Counted from the stretch's first letter, positions 12,338 through 24,455 are shown. The stretch is 64,000 nucleotides of DNA from Siphonodentalium dalli (GCA_032622095.1 CP136067.1:46977549-47041548), one strand, 5' to 3'. The notes: generated by a model not told the origin, from the sequence alone. A program made the numbers and translations.

Positions 12338-15300
12338 TATCCTAACATCACTTTCGACATAGACGATACCATGGATATCATCCAGCTGTTGAGCCCTTGT
12401 GACTTCAAGCTTCACGTCGACGAGTCGTCCAGAGATAGCGGTATAGACGTAGAGGTAAGCAGGATTAGAGCAGGAGAAATTGCCAACTCGTACAAACGTG
12501 ATTTATAAGGACCTATTATCCGTAATTTAGAGAAACAATTTCAGTTTAAACATTGTGCTTATTTAAGAACAGTATTAAGTAATAGATCACTAGTTAGTTC
12601 GTCAGTTCGTTTTATGCGAAGATTCGAACGCAACCACAGTAATGAACACGAACGTATGTATTATGACACCTACATGCTCACATTATGTTATGTATTTTAT
12701 TCGCATATTTTCGATTATTTTCTTTCAATAGTCTATGCTATAATGTATAATATAAGAGGCACAGAATGTTCCACACAGGAAATAGTAATTGAGTTCCTTG
12801 ACATAAATTTTAATTTATATGTCTAATTATATCCACATTAATGAATATAATTTGTTTTCCAGACACCAACTACTGCACACATCAGCGAACATGAGGGTAG
12901 CTTCAGTTCGTTTCTCCCATCAGAAACACCTACTAAGTCTGAGGTACGTTACATTATTATTTCTAAAATTAAGAAAACAATGAACGCCACATTAATAGGT
13001 TAATAAGATTTGACAAAAACCATATAGGACCGGCTAAAATTATGGCCGGACAATTAACACCAATAAACCTATACACGAATACAGTTTATCCAGCAATTTA
13101 GGAAAGCATTTCAGCAGCCTAAGGGTGGATACACACAGTATGCATGTAATTTCTGTGTGTAAAATACATGTATTTTACATGGCCACACCAATAATTGACA
13201 ACATTGAATATCTGCGAGCGTTCATTGTTAACATGCCAGACAAGTGAGTAGTGATAAGCGAAGTCAAACTGTCTGCTATCAGGACATTTAAGGCCAGTCC
13301 AAAACACGTCTTCTCTTACGGATGCGGAAATTAGTCAACTCTGTGTGACATTTTATTAATGCACGAACACCAGAAGCGACACGTCTGGCATATACAGGCT
13401 TCATATAGAATATGTTCGACCATGATGCTTGTTTGGCATGGGGTCCTGAAAGCTTCAAATCGCTAAGGGACTTAGTTGTATATCGGTCGGAATAATCTGC
13501 GCAAGAAGGTACAATATAATGTTTTACTTAAATAGCTCAGAGTTAGCCACCCCCGCCTGGTAGCTTTCGGGATCATATATATATAGCCCCTGCGTCGGGG
13601 AAATCCGGATCCACCACTGCTATAAATATCAAGAGAGGACTAATAATTATTTAAATAGAACGTCCACCATCTGGGTTATCCCACGAACAAGTATTTTAAG
13701 TGGCCTGGCGACTCGCTCCAAGATAGCGGCTTCTCTACATTCCTTAATTGGAACTAGAACTCAGTGCGGTCAACACGTCCGCAATGATTGGGACGTCAGT
13801 GGACACATGTTACATTGTCTGTATTATCCGTGTAAAACGCCAAATACACGATAATTACAGAGGTTACATGCATGTGTGTATCCACCCTAAGACAAGAAGC
13901 CATATTTCTATAGTGTATGTGTGGCATCTAAGTTTACGCTTATAATTTAAGTATTTAAATACAAACAGCTAAGAAAATAATTATATGATATTTTGATACA
14001 TGTATCACTGTTCTAAATATTTCGCTTCCAGTTGTCCATCCGTCGTAGACCAGTTCGATGTCTTTTCGGACGTTCAAAATCCTCCGACAACTGTCTGAAA
14101 CGCCAGATCACCGAGAAATGTGATGTCATCGAACCACCAGCCAAACGCCAACTGTTAGAGAAATCAGACAAAGACGACATGAGAATTAAAGAAGCTCTCA
14201 ACTCCATGACCTCCAACGTTGATCTGATCGGTGACGGGACATCGAGCTACACTCTCCATGTCATCTCAGGTCGACACAAGGATCTCAAGTACATCTCCCC
14301 ACAAACAGTGAGTGATTTCAACGTATTAATGTATCTATTCGATAATCGAGACATACATGTATTTGATTGTCGTATACGTGTAATATGAATGTTTCCATGT
14401 TGCTTTTGTGCCCAACTATCTGGACTTCCTTCTATATCTGAAATTCAAACTGATAGAAAAGTAAACTGTTCAAATTATGACGGGATAACAAGCCTATGGC
14501 TTTTATAAAAATAATTGCTATGTAAATGTTACCTCAAGTTTCAATACAGGCAGCTACAATGTAAAGGCGGAAATTCAAATATAGTTCTCTGTTCTCTCAT
14601 AAATGTTGGAATAGTTAAGCGAGTGCAGGGATGAGTAAGAGTGAGGTGTGATAGAAGGGATAAGATAATAAAGTAGTTAGGAAAGATGTGTGATAAATGG
14701 TGTATACAGTCATGTCTCGAAATTCATCACTAGACGTCCAGTGTTCTTATAGGATGAGTAAAACAAATATGCTAAAATATCCAAGTGCCGTAGTTTCATC
14801 GTAGACTTGTTCCAGTTTTAAAATATAGATAGTGAAATTGATAATTTTTGTTTACAGTTGGAAGATTTGATGTCAGGCCGATTCAGGAACAGCATCGACG
14901 AGTTTGTGGTCGTAGACTGTCGATACCCATATGAGTACGAAGGTGGACATATCCAGGTACGTGTGCGTCACCGACATGACCTCTGCTCTAATATTTGCCA
15001 ATATAACACAGCAATCGATTTATTTCTTTTGTAAAATAATGAAGATCATGTCAAGTTAAATTATCTTATTGGCATTATTTTGATTGACAACATTATTTTA
15101 TTACGTAACAAATATCAATATATATGTTGAAATTACATATACATGTATTTCAAATTTTAACATGTATATCCGTATAGTTTTATTTCTTTTGTTTTTTTGT
15201 TGATAATGAGTCCAATAATTAAATTGGTAACACGCTCAGAATATCAATTCAGATTTATTGTATCACTCTTAATGGTGGTGTGTGTCAAGAATCTAAATGC

Positions 15301-16465
15301 AGCCACCCATTGTTAACAATCGTCAATACCCGAACAAAATTATATTTTTGTTATAATAATGATCAGTTTTCCTGTCGGGCGATTTTGCGGTTGAATTGTG
15401 TAGTGTTTGTATTGTCTAAGGATCTGTATCTAAGTCACCTCTTATTTGCAGGATGCTGAGAATCTCCACACGCAGACGATGATCGAGAAGAGGTTTTTGG
15501 GCGACGCTCCCCTCAAACACAGGACCATCGTCATCTTTCACTGCGAGTTCTCATCTGAACGCGGTCCAAAAATGTAAGTATCAATTCTATGTCAACCATA
15601 GTTTATTAATGTATTAACATATGAATGGAATATGCTAATTGACAAACCTTAAAACACTAAATTCATTTTCATTATAATTACCATGTTGTTTGCATCGTGC
15701 ATAGAGTACACGTGTATTTTACACTAATCCATGTCTCTAATTCATTAATGTTATGCTGATATTCGATATAAACGCAGATGGTCCCATATATGGCCGGATT
15801 TAGTATACAGTACCCCTTTAAGTTTAACATGAAAATGAAAAGGATAAATTGTAGCATTATTTAATTATTTAATTAAGTTCTTTGTAATCGGATGTAAGCA
15901 TACACGTAGCAATACAGTTAACTACATGTATATGTGATTGCTATGATTATGTCGTGAGCGAAGGTTTATATCTGAATGTATTCATTTCTAGGCTCAGGCA
16001 CCTGCGACAGAAGGACAGAGAGATGAACGCAGAGAATTACCCGAACCTGTTTTACCCTGAAATCTATATACTTCATGGCGGATATAAGGAATTCTTCGAA
16101 TCCAAACAGGTGCGTTTTGTTTCACTACATTTTCGAAATTCGTTTCAAAATATGGTGACAAGACATTGTGCCAATAAGCTCACGTTTGATACACACATGT
16201 GTAGAGTAATTGCAACAAATGTAGTTCACTGTCGATGCAACGGTGTTTCAGCACCTCAACAAGTACGTTTTCTACATATAATTCGTGAAACTGTGAAAGT
16301 ATTATTTTGTACTTATTTGCTATATATTACTCTTTCCAGGCGCTCTGCACCCCGCAGTCATATCGACCTATGCTGCACCAGGATTACTCATCTCAGCTAC
16401 GTCACTTCCGAGCCAAGTCCAAGTCCTGGTCCAACGGTCAGAGAAAGAGATCGCTGAGATTCTAG
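12338..16465 (+). CDS. cdc25: Cdc25-type dual-specificity phosphatase, copy B (7 coding exons)
   Basis: This is a paralogue of the gene at 3422-7538 with the same architecture and presumably the same reaction on CDK inhibitory phosphates. Exons: 12338-12454, 12863-12943, 14032-14307, 14858-14956, 15452-15573, 15992-16109 and 16340-16465 (TAG 16463-16465). The active-site [10 protein letters not shown], the rhodanese [14 protein letters not shown] and the C-terminal YKEFF and SYRP blocks are intact. Visible differences from copy A are few: first codon Tyr for Ile, Ile for Asn in the DIxQLLSP segment, Arg for Ser in the GRFxNS segment and Thr for Ala in HTQxM. The donor after exon 3 is the consensus gtgagt. 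Candidate starts are ATG 12371 (ACCATGG) or the spliced ATG 10915. Both copies look able to make protein. Confidence 0.93.
13119..13891. mobile_element. MITE in Cdc25 intron 2, copy B
   Basis: Counterpart of the element at 4202-4972, with the same CTAAGGGTGGATAC inverted ends. Small differences include an extended AATACATGTATT palindrome near 13162. Its presence in both copies dates it before the duplication. Confidence 0.5.
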
Positions 16466-16869
16466 CTGTTCGTCGTCATCAAGTTGTTGTTACTCTGTTG
16501 TTTGTTGTTATTTGTTATTTGTTGTTATGTTATTTCTCAGACACCAGTGCACCAAGTGATTAAAACTTGATCAGCGCACATTTTCGATGTTCAAATGGGG
16601 TTCAACCATGTTTAACGGCGTTGTGGCGTAGTTCAGCCGCACTTGACGGTAGTCACACGTCTTTCTTGACTAAATATTTATTAATACATCCCCCCCCCCA
16701 AAGTAATTTGGGTATAGCAATATATGAACTGCTTGGTGTCTGAGATTTTTGTTTTGATTTCAAGCTTAGCTGTGATAATGTTTTTGTTATTTATAAAAAT
16801 GTATATGATATAAAGAGCTGGTTAAATTATTGTTAATATATATTGTTTCACATAACGTGCTACATTGTG

Positions 16870-16875
16870 AATAAA
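16870..16875 (+). terminator. Polyadenylation signal of Cdc25 copy B
   Basis: AATAAA at the position matching 7940-7945 in copy A, about 400 bases after the stop codon. Confidence 0.55.
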
Positions 16876-17304
16876 TATTGTTCTCAAACTTATGTTACTA
16901 CTCAATCGAAGACAATGGCACATTGTGATTTCCCTCATCCCAGGGCCCAATACTATAAAATTACAAACATGGTGATTTGAACCGCGAAGAAGATGGCGAG
17001 TACTATGAACTCCGAAATTTTAATAGCGTAGGCAACAACTTGTAAATAAAATAGACTAGGCAAATCGAGTGTGTATAAATATACCATCGACCTCAAAAGA
17101 TGGAACATTCACGCTCCCATTCTTCACAATAAGCAAAGAGTTTTCCAGAAGATCTCTTGAATATCATTTCTCGTGAATGCATGTTGTTAATGAAGTTATC
17201 GTCATACATGTATGTTGAATAAATATCAACAATGAGAGACAAACACTGGTAGAAATCCAGTTGAATACTATAAAAACAAAGTGATTGAAGTTATTGTATC
17301 GTGC

Positions 17305-17457
17305 GTGTTACTTTGGAATTTACTATTTTTGTAATAGTATTTTTGTATTACAAAATGTGTATGTTATAATACAAATGTGTATGTTATAATACAAATTTTT
17401 ATTTTATAATAAAATACAAATTTTGTATTACAAAATTAGTAAATTCCAAAGTAACAC
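17305..17457. repeat. 153-bp palindromic AT-rich element
   Basis: The arms GTGTTACTTTGGAATTTACT (left) and AGTAAATTCCAAAGTAACAC (right) are perfect reverse complements. The core is rich in TTGTATTACAAAA palindromes and a duplicated ATGTGTATGTTATAATACAA string. Copy A keeps only about 60 bases of the region (around 8375-8434), so the palindrome grew in B or collapsed in A after the duplication. Confidence 0.7.
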
Positions 17458-17489
17458 CCACATTACAATAATTTGTGTTTTATAGTATA

Positions 17490-18236
17490 CTAGCAGTAGC
17501 AGGTTAGCCCACCACTGGCGTGGTTCGTCTGAAACATGAAACTTAAAAAAAAAATTTTTAATTAATTAATTATTTTAATTAAAAAATATTCAATGAGTTA
17601 TGAGACTAAATTTTTTAATTTTTTGTTTTTCAATGAGTTAATTCTGCCTTTTTAATCAAGAGAAATTATGGTACCCGTCCCTCAAAGAGGTATGATTTAC
17701 CCGATGAAAATCTCCCCCATTCTTAGGAACGACAGACATAAGATGTTGGCAGTCTGAGTTATTCACTCGAACGAATGGCATTCTTGCTATTCACGGAGAA
17801 TTGCAAATCGTATATAGAATAAACTGCGAACGGAAAGCACTCAAATGTATTGTTCCCGTATCTTTTGACTTCCAATAAATCTCTCCGCATAATATAACGT
17901 AAACAAAAGCCGTATTGCGATATGCGAAAGCGGAAGGGAAAAAAGAGCGTTAACCGGTTAACGCACCCAAATATGGAAGATCTTTATCAACAACACTGCG
18001 GATAGGAACGCTCTTTAACTATCAACGCGATTAACCCCCGAAGTGCCGTTTGCGGTGGTTTTGATGATTGGGAGTGGAGAATGAGTGCTCAGAGCTTGTC
18101 CAAAACGCGACGTTGACCATTCCCGTGGGTTTTGACCCTTAGATGGGAAGTTTGAGCTCGCCTGACCAGCCGTTTTCGATTCTATAAAGTACACACACAC
18201 ATATATTTATATACGAAGTCTCAAAATTATAGTAGA
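17490..18236 (-). mobile_element. Non-autonomous Helitron, unit 1
   Basis: Read on the minus strand the element begins 5' TCTACTATAATTTTGAGACT (at 18236) and ends with a hairpin, TAACCTGCTACTG and CTAG at 17490. That is the Helitron pattern TC...hairpin...CTRR. It is followed directly by a second unit with matching ends, giving a head-to-tail pair. The pair sits between A (17489) and T (19272), and the empty AT site is preserved in Cdc25 copy A at 8457/8458. It carries no helicase gene and is 747 bp long. Confidence 0.75.
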
Positions 18237-19271
18237 CTAGCAGGTTAGCCCGCCATTGGCGGCATTCGTCCCATGGCTTTGTTCGATAAAGCAATTGCAA
18301 CAGGTTCCGAGACACTTGTGCTGCAGTTGTACCACTTCGTCGAAATCAGCAAGTTTTACCCGATTTGACCTTGAATTGACAATTTTGTAGGTCAAGGTCA
18401 GGTCGTGGTCATGATTTGACCCGTCCAAAACACTCCCCGGACAAAAGTACAGAAATCCGCCAGTTTTACCCAATTTGACCTTGAATTGACAAGTTTGAAG
18501 GTCAATGTCACATCGGGGTCACGATTTGACCCGTCCGTGACACTTTCGGGACAAAAGTACCCATAGGTAGCAAGTTTGGGCTCAATCGGTTGACCCGTCC
18601 CGAGTTGACCATTTTGCTTCCATAGAATTTTTAACAGTGTATCGAAAATAATATTTAAATTTTAACATAGGATTTCGCATTCAAATCGATTTATGTCGAT
18701 AAAACTCTTATTTTTCAAAATTTCAAGCTGAGACTTCGTGGGACTATGTGTAATACTTATATATTCTTAAAATGACACAGTCCAACACGTAATTATGTTT
18801 TAGATGGAAGAAATTAAATTTTTTCGATGCTAAATTTTAACATAGGATTTCCCATTAAACTCGATTTATGTCGATAAAACTATTATTTTTCAACATTTTA
18901 AGCTGAGACTTGGTGTGTATGTGTGTACTACTTATATATTCTTAAAATGACAGTCCAACACGTAATTATGTTTTTGATAAAAGAAATTAAATGTTTTCGA
19001 TGCTAAATTTCGAGCGATAGCATTGAATTGTAAACAAACGCTCTTTTATAGCGACGCGTCATAAACAAACGCAAATTTTTACTTGATTAACCACCGCAGT
19101 GCCGTTTTTGTGACTGAGAGTGGAGAACGGGTGCTCTGAGCTTCTCCAAAACGCCGCGACGATGATTCCCGTGGGATTTTACCTTTAGATAGGAAGTTTG
19201 GTCTCGATAGGTCAACACGTTTTCGATTCTAGATAGTACACATATACGGAAGTCTCAAAATATATAGGAGA
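18237..19271 (-). mobile_element. Non-autonomous Helitron, unit 2, with central tandem repeat
   Basis: On the minus strand it starts TCTCCTATATATTTTGAGAC at 19271 and ends with the hairpin CCGCC-AAT-GGCGG, then TAACCTGCTAG at 18237. Its ends match those of unit 1. The interior holds two full copies and part of a third of a ~175-bp repeat (18656-19010), and a short tandem of GTTTTACCC-ATTTGACC sequence (18340-18545). Helitrons with central tandem repeats are known in bivalves (pearl-type elements); assigning this one to that group is inference. Confidence 0.75.
18656..19010. repeat. ~175-bp tandem repeat (two units plus remnant)
   Basis: Units start at 18656 and 18831, and a truncated one at 19004, each opening with TAAATTTTAACATAGGATTT. 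Shared internal strings are AAATCGATTTATGTCGATAA and AACACGTAATTATGTTTT. The same family recurs at 57461-57805 with a 174-bp period. Confidence 0.85.
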
Positions 19272-19399
19272 TGTTCGAACCCGTGACCTCGTCTCGCTCG
19301 GAGTGTGATTTTTCTCCACAAACGGAAGTTCTGTTACCACTTGTATCTAATTTCATAATATACATGTACTTGTTCGTTCCGATTTCACTACATCAATGC

Positions 19400-19804
19400 C
19401 CAGAATATGTCTATTTAAACTATTTCAGCGTCGGCCTGTGTCAGCCATTTTTAATAATTCAAATAGGTCAGTTCGTAGGTAACATGTGTATATTCAAGTA
19501 TTATACTTGTCTGCGAACATCTGTGTCCAAATACGAATTGTGCCAACGTAAACGAGCTGCTAACCTGATACGTATAATGTGTTGAGCGATCAATTCATAT
19601 CATGTAGCATTTTCATTACAAAACGAAGTAAAGTGGTCCCCATAACAGCTTGTAAAGCGCAGTTTGATTGGCCACAACGTGACGTTAAATTGGGTGCTTG
19701 CTGGTAGCCAAATCTGTCACAGGAAACATCGGGATATGCATATTCATATGCGCTCTTTACTGTTCCGTGCTGAAAACAATTCTATACACTACAAATAATG
19801 TGGG
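19400..19804. other. Non-coding spacer
   Basis: The stretch lies between the end of duplication copy B and the GAACCA array. It contains one CGCTCTTTA tag near 19749 and no supported reading frame. I see nothing else in it. Confidence 0.4.
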
Positions 19805-20225
19805 GAACCAGATAAGCTTAGTTGGTTCTACAAACTGTCCCGCTGGCGGAACCAACATAGTTACCCATTTATTGAAGAACCAAACAAAGAAACAATTGGT
19901 TCTTGGTTGACGAGGAACCAAATGGTTTGACGAGGAACCAAATAAGAAATATTTATGACATCACCGAAGAACCAAATGAAGAACCAAATTGTTACCAAGA
20001 ACCAAAATTTGGGTTCTACAACTGTGTTACAATTACTACAATTACCAAACTGTCACAGTGGCGGAACCAACTAAGCTATTTGGTTCTACCCAAGAACCAG
20101 TTGGTTCCTCATACATTTTCTTGGTTCTTCACGGAGAACCAAATAATTTTGATCAATTGTCTTGGTTCTTCGCGAAGAACCTAATTATCCGGGGAAGAAC
20201 CAGATGGACTTCTCATGGAGAACCA
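19805..20225. repeat. Dense array of GAACCA / TGGTTC motifs
   Basis: I count 19 exact GAACCA or TGGTTC hexamers in ~420 bases (for example 19805, 19849, 19876, 19915, 19935, 19969, 19981, 19999, 20064, 20081, 20094, 20102, 20122, 20136, 20163, 20196, 20220). Most continue as GAACCAAAT or GAAGAACCAAA, in both orientations and at irregular spacing. Several pairs form inverted repeats such as AAGAACCAGTTGGTTCCTC. The frames that cross it are broken and do not look like protein. Confidence 0.8.
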
Positions 20226-20922
20226 AATCGGATCCTAACGATTTTAATTCTTTCATATGAAGTCCGTATAAGAGTACTTGACAAATCTATTCATCTATTT
20301 TTATCTGGAATGGAACAAAATGGAGAATAATGTCGGGCTTCAAACAGCCCCTGGATTTAAAAAAATCTTTGAAAACATTGATGCGAAGGAGAAACTTCGT
20401 TGAAAATCAGATCTAAAATGTAATTGTACTGAAGATTGATGTAGTTATGAAACCGCCGTATCTGGCAACGCCAGGGAGACATTGAAATATAAAACACGGA
20501 TGTCTCTTATTTTAGTTAAAAATCGATAACAAGATATCAACCCCTGGGGTCAATACTATATATAAAACTTTTATACAATGTATGTATAAATTTCAGAAGT
20601 TCAGTGGAATGCTAGTATACTATACAAGTTAATGGATAATAACCATTTTTCGGGAGAGTAGGTCTATCTAAAGTGGCTGGAAATTGTCATCCTATCCAGC
20701 TACCATGTTTAATTGGTAAAACAAATATGTTTAAACCATAACCATATGCCATTTATGTTGATGTTGAGCGAAATTAAAACACAATTATTTCAGTTCCCAT
20801 CATAAGAAAGCACACCCGTTCGCGAAATTATATCAGGTTATCAGGCACTCAGAATTTTACTATCCCGTAAATTAGTGAAGTTGGTGTGGTTTGTAACGTG
20901 CCCTATACTACATAGATGATAT
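20226..20922. other. Non-coding spacer
   Basis: AT-rich sequence without a recognisable gene. Near 20466 it has a TCTGGCAACGCCAGGG hairpin resembling Helitron end hairpins, but no CTRR follows. Nothing else is supported. Confidence 0.4.
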
Positions 20923-21059
20923 ACAACTCGTCCCCAGTTTATAGCGGAATATACAAAACGAGTCCAGTAAATTAGGTCTGGACCGAGCCTATGGCGAGGT
21001 CCAGACCTAAATTGCTGGACGAGTTTTGTAAATTCCGCTATAAACTGGGGACGAGTTGT
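20923..21059. repeat. 137-bp long palindrome
   Basis: The outer arms ACAACTCGTCCCCAGTTTAT and ATAAACTGGGGACGAGTTGT are perfect complements. The match continues inwards (GCGGAAT, ACAAAACGAGTCCAG, AGGTCTGGACC) to a centre near 20991, leaving a loop of only about a dozen bases. It would fold into a cruciform or an RNA hairpin. It is probably a MITE. Confidence 0.85.
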
Positions 21060-21499
21060 AGATTCTATTTAATACATGATTCAAAACCTTGACAAAACAT
21101 ACTTAAATCAACAAATGTGACGCGAAACTAACATCAGCTTCTATAGGGCATGCGGTGACGTTTCATGTAACTATGCGTTGTTTGTCCGTGAAAAGAAATT
21201 GTCCCAGATAAATAAAAACTCTTTGGTGTGTTTAATAGCGTATATTTAATGACATAAATTTTGAAACTATTCATTCATCTTGTCTATCAAATGGGTGGAT
21301 ACTTTATTCATATAGGTGGGCGAGAATATTACTCTACTTTAACAAAAAATGCAATGTCATTACCCGAATTAACAAATTCACTGCCGACTACGAGTTATCT
21401 CGTACTTTTTGCATGTAATTGAATGGGCGTATGCAATGAAACTGTTAAATTGACTTCGAATGAAATCACCGAAGTCAATATAATACTACTGAAACTACG
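21060..21499. other. Non-coding spacer
   Basis: No gene or clear repeat seen between the palindrome and the segmental duplication. Confidence 0.35.
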
Positions 21500-23290
21500 A
21501 TACACCAGAATTACTCCGTATCACCGATAATTGTTCTTCACGAGCCCCATTCCCCGAGGAGACTTGATGGATCACTAGGTGTCTAAGCTATCACTCTCAA
21601 TCAGGTGATCCAACAAACTATTAACTATACATCGAATTTCGAATGTTGTGGTTGGGTACCTCTCGATGACAATGTCCGCTTTTAATATGCATATAATAAC
21701 AATTTAGATAATTTACCAGTCGAACGTAGCGTATAACTATTTTGTGAAATTAAAATGAACCGAAATACCAAGCAGTAGAGGTATAGATATAAACATGAAT
21801 GGGATAGATATTGTTAAGTCAGAAAATGTTATCAAGACTAGAAGTCACGTAGAACACCAGCACTTAAATCTTGGATATTAATTTATCGGGGATCAGCGAG
21901 GTGTGGCAGAAACCGATGGAGACAGACGGACACAGTCACAGTGAGCATAGTCAGGGACAATGGTGTGAGTGTCTCACTGGTCAGGAATACACCCTTGGAG
22001 AAAGTGGTGACACTGGAAAGCAAGGGTGTGAATGTATCGCACTGTCATGGAACTGAAATACATTGCTAGAGCATGTGTCACAGGGGAACCACACGACACC
22101 GGAAAGTACCATAAACAAGGATATATATGTTCTTTGATGCACGACAGCATGACTGGGGAATTTGACACCGAGCTAGACAGCGATATTGGACAATGCAACA
22201 CATATGAACATAGAATCGCTAAGGGACAGGGAAGCTTTCCCTCCACTATACACAATTCTCTAAAAGATTGCAAGCCTAAATACTATGAAGGGTCGTCTGT
22301 TGCTTACAATTCTCCAAATGAAATGGCAGAACTGGATTCATATATTTCGGCTAATGTTCAGAACTGTCCAGCGGGAAGCACGACATTGAATTCTTGCAAT
22401 CTCACTGAGATCCAAAATGCAAGATTCGTGTCAAGAACAAGTAGTGTGTCATTTAGTACGCCCTCTGCATGTGGTGATATGTCACCTGGGACTGAATCCA
22501 TAAGCAAGGACGTGCATCATTATTTATCTGTGAACAATAACAGTACAGTTGATGTAGTCCCTTCTGAGATCCATGGCTCAAAGGGAGTTAACTTTATTCT
22601 GCCAAGACATAGTTCGCCGAACTTACCCGTTAGTTCGGATATACTGAGCATTGGTGATAAGGTATTTGGAAAGATGACATGCAATTCCATTTCAATGCCT
22701 AGTCATGGGATAACACTCAATGACGCTGGATTCAAAGATGAGCATAGACGGAGACACTCCATGGTAGTGGGATCCAGAACACTCTCTACAAGCTCTATTC
22801 AACGGCGCGTTTCTGTTCAAATCTCATCGACAGCAAGTGGAGATTGGATTAAACATAACACGACCCAGCGAAGATCCTCCGCCTTCTTCCCTTCTCAACA
22901 AGTTGTCGATAAAGATGTTCCAAGAAACAGTGGTTCCACAAGGCCACCGATTCAGTACACAGAGGTACACTATTGTTGATTTGGTTTATTATTTTGTTAT
23001 CTTATGATATACTTTTACAATGAATTAAATATACAACACATAGATAGTAGAAGAATCGCATCGCCAAGAATGACACAGTCTCAAGAACTGTCTTCCTGCC
23101 ACCCCCGTGGGCAGATGGCAATATCGACTAATATTCCAAATAACATGCGAGAGTAAATACATACAGTACGCATATGCTATACATTTACAATGTAGTGAAA
23201 TCCCTGACCCAAACATACCTTGTTATTTCAAAGGAAGAATATTTCACAGGAGAGTCGCGAGTAATAGCGGATAAAACAGCTTTAAATTAA
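21500..23290. repeat. Dispersed segmental duplication, copy 1
   Basis: This block matches 52238-53860 in the same orientation, starting at ATTACTCCGTATCACCGATA and ending near AGGAAGAATATTTCACA. The matching sequence includes non-coding flanks, the long coding exon, its donor and part of the following intron. Divergence is higher than between the Cdc25 copies. Confidence 0.85.
22047..22964 (+). CDS. Unrecognised Ser/Thr-rich protein, large exon (copy 1)
   Basis: An open frame of 306 codons runs from ATG 22047 (shared ATGGAA start with copy 2) to ...PPIQYTE, where a donor (gtacac at 22965) fits phase 0. I do not recognise a domain. It is polar, rich in Ser, Thr and Asn, with no predicted membrane segment; basic clusters occur as DEHRRRHSMVV and SIQRR. 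Compared with copy 2 it has extra codons near the CKPKYYEG segment and an insert after SIQRR. The frame stays open in both copies despite many substitutions, which argues for coding. No downstream exon matching 54787-54930 was found on this side, so this copy may be incomplete. Confidence 0.55.
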
Positions 23291-24101
23291 TTACTTTTAC
23301 AGCATTCTATTCATCTTGATTGTAAACGATTAATTGTTAAGGGTGTTAGCCAGGTTCGATCCACGTAAGTGTAACTTGCAACGTGTGTCACTATGGTATT
23401 GCTATGTATATTCATTTGGCGAGAAAGGTCATGTGATTTTAGTGCAAAGATACACGTTTTTAGACAGTGGCTCTGTAGCAGAAGCACACTGGAGATCCGT
23501 GAACTCGACTTCATGTTACGCGAACTAAGTACAACGGTCATTTTTTCAATGTTCACGTCGAAGCTACTGCACAAAATCGGTGAGTATTAAACAAAACAAT
23601 GATACTGTCCATATCAGATTAATTACAAAATGTGTGAGAATGAACCATCTATGGGAAGACGTGATCCATTGCCGAAACAATTTCTTAATCGTGTCACAAA
23701 AGATATTTATATACCTTATTTCTTGAATAATTTCAATCGTTTGGTGAGACCATGTAGGTCGTTCTCTGAGTGTATGTTATGTATCTCCAAAATAGGATAG
23801 CATATCAGCATACTTATCTGTTGAACCCAGATGTTATAACAAGATGAAAGTCATTTATACGGCATGCATTTTGAAATCTAGTATTATTTCTGAAAGAACT
23901 CGAACAACGGTTCCGAATACCACGCACTTAGGTAACCTAAGTTAGGTTAAGCAAACATGTTTAATAACACGCACACCGGTTTTAAATATTAGAACAAATT
24001 ATTAGCTCCTCCACAAAATGGTCGACATAGAGTATACGTAATTGTTTTCAGTAATATAATTTATACAGCAACTAAATATTTGGCTAGTTAAACTGAATTA
24101 A
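23291..24101. other. Non-coding spacer
   Basis: No supported gene. A 21-base string ACACTGGAGATCCGTGAACT(C) at 23487-23507 recurs inverted at 28500-28520, suggesting a dispersed repeat. Confidence 0.35.
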
Positions 24102-24451
24102 AGGCATAGTCCGGTTATTTTTCAAGTGGCATACAGTTTGCCAAAGTTTATAGAGTCACTTTCACTTTTGAGTGATTTTTCTACACAGCGAATTCTTGTT
24201 TGTTGAATGCGTCTTTCGGTAATCGAGTCAAGCACGCTATAAATATAGCGATTGCGGCCTGGTTGTAGAATAACAATGGCAGAGAAATTCAGTGGAGTCG
24301 CAGAGAAGGAATACATTGTTGGGCATCTATGCTGCATCTATGGTCTTATACACTTTTGATTTAATTGGCGATGGTTCACAGCAGTGCAAGACACTTGACT
24401 AAATACAATTTGACAACTGGTATGCCATTTTAAAATAACCGGACTATGCCT
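24102..24451. mobile_element. 350-bp MITE with TTAA target duplication
   Basis: The ends AGGCATAGTCCGGTTATTTT and AAAATAACCGGACTATGCCT are perfect inverted repeats and extend inwards with gaps (AAGTGGCATAC / GGTATGCCATT). TTAA flanks both sides (24098-24101 and 24452-24455), the target duplication of piggyBac and Kolobok elements. There is no transposase inside. Confidence 0.85.
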
Positions 24452-24455
24452 TTAA

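Larger units (their letters stand above)
10189..19400. repeat. Tandem segmental duplication, copy B
   Basis: This is the second copy of the Cdc25-bearing unit. It is collinear with 1269-8600 except for a 1.78-kb Helitron insertion (17490-19271) and a longer palindrome at 17305-17457. After the insertion the homology resumes at 19272 (match to 8458) and decays near 19400. Confidence 0.9.

Noticed and set aside
19903-20330. Two ~100-codon frames across the GAACCA array
   Set aside because: They consist of repeated EEPN/RNQ-type codons generated by the motif, with no protein-like pattern.
21871-22056. 61-codon frame ahead of the Ser/Thr-rich exon
   Set aside because: Interrupted by a stop in the paralogous copy near 52640, so not conserved.
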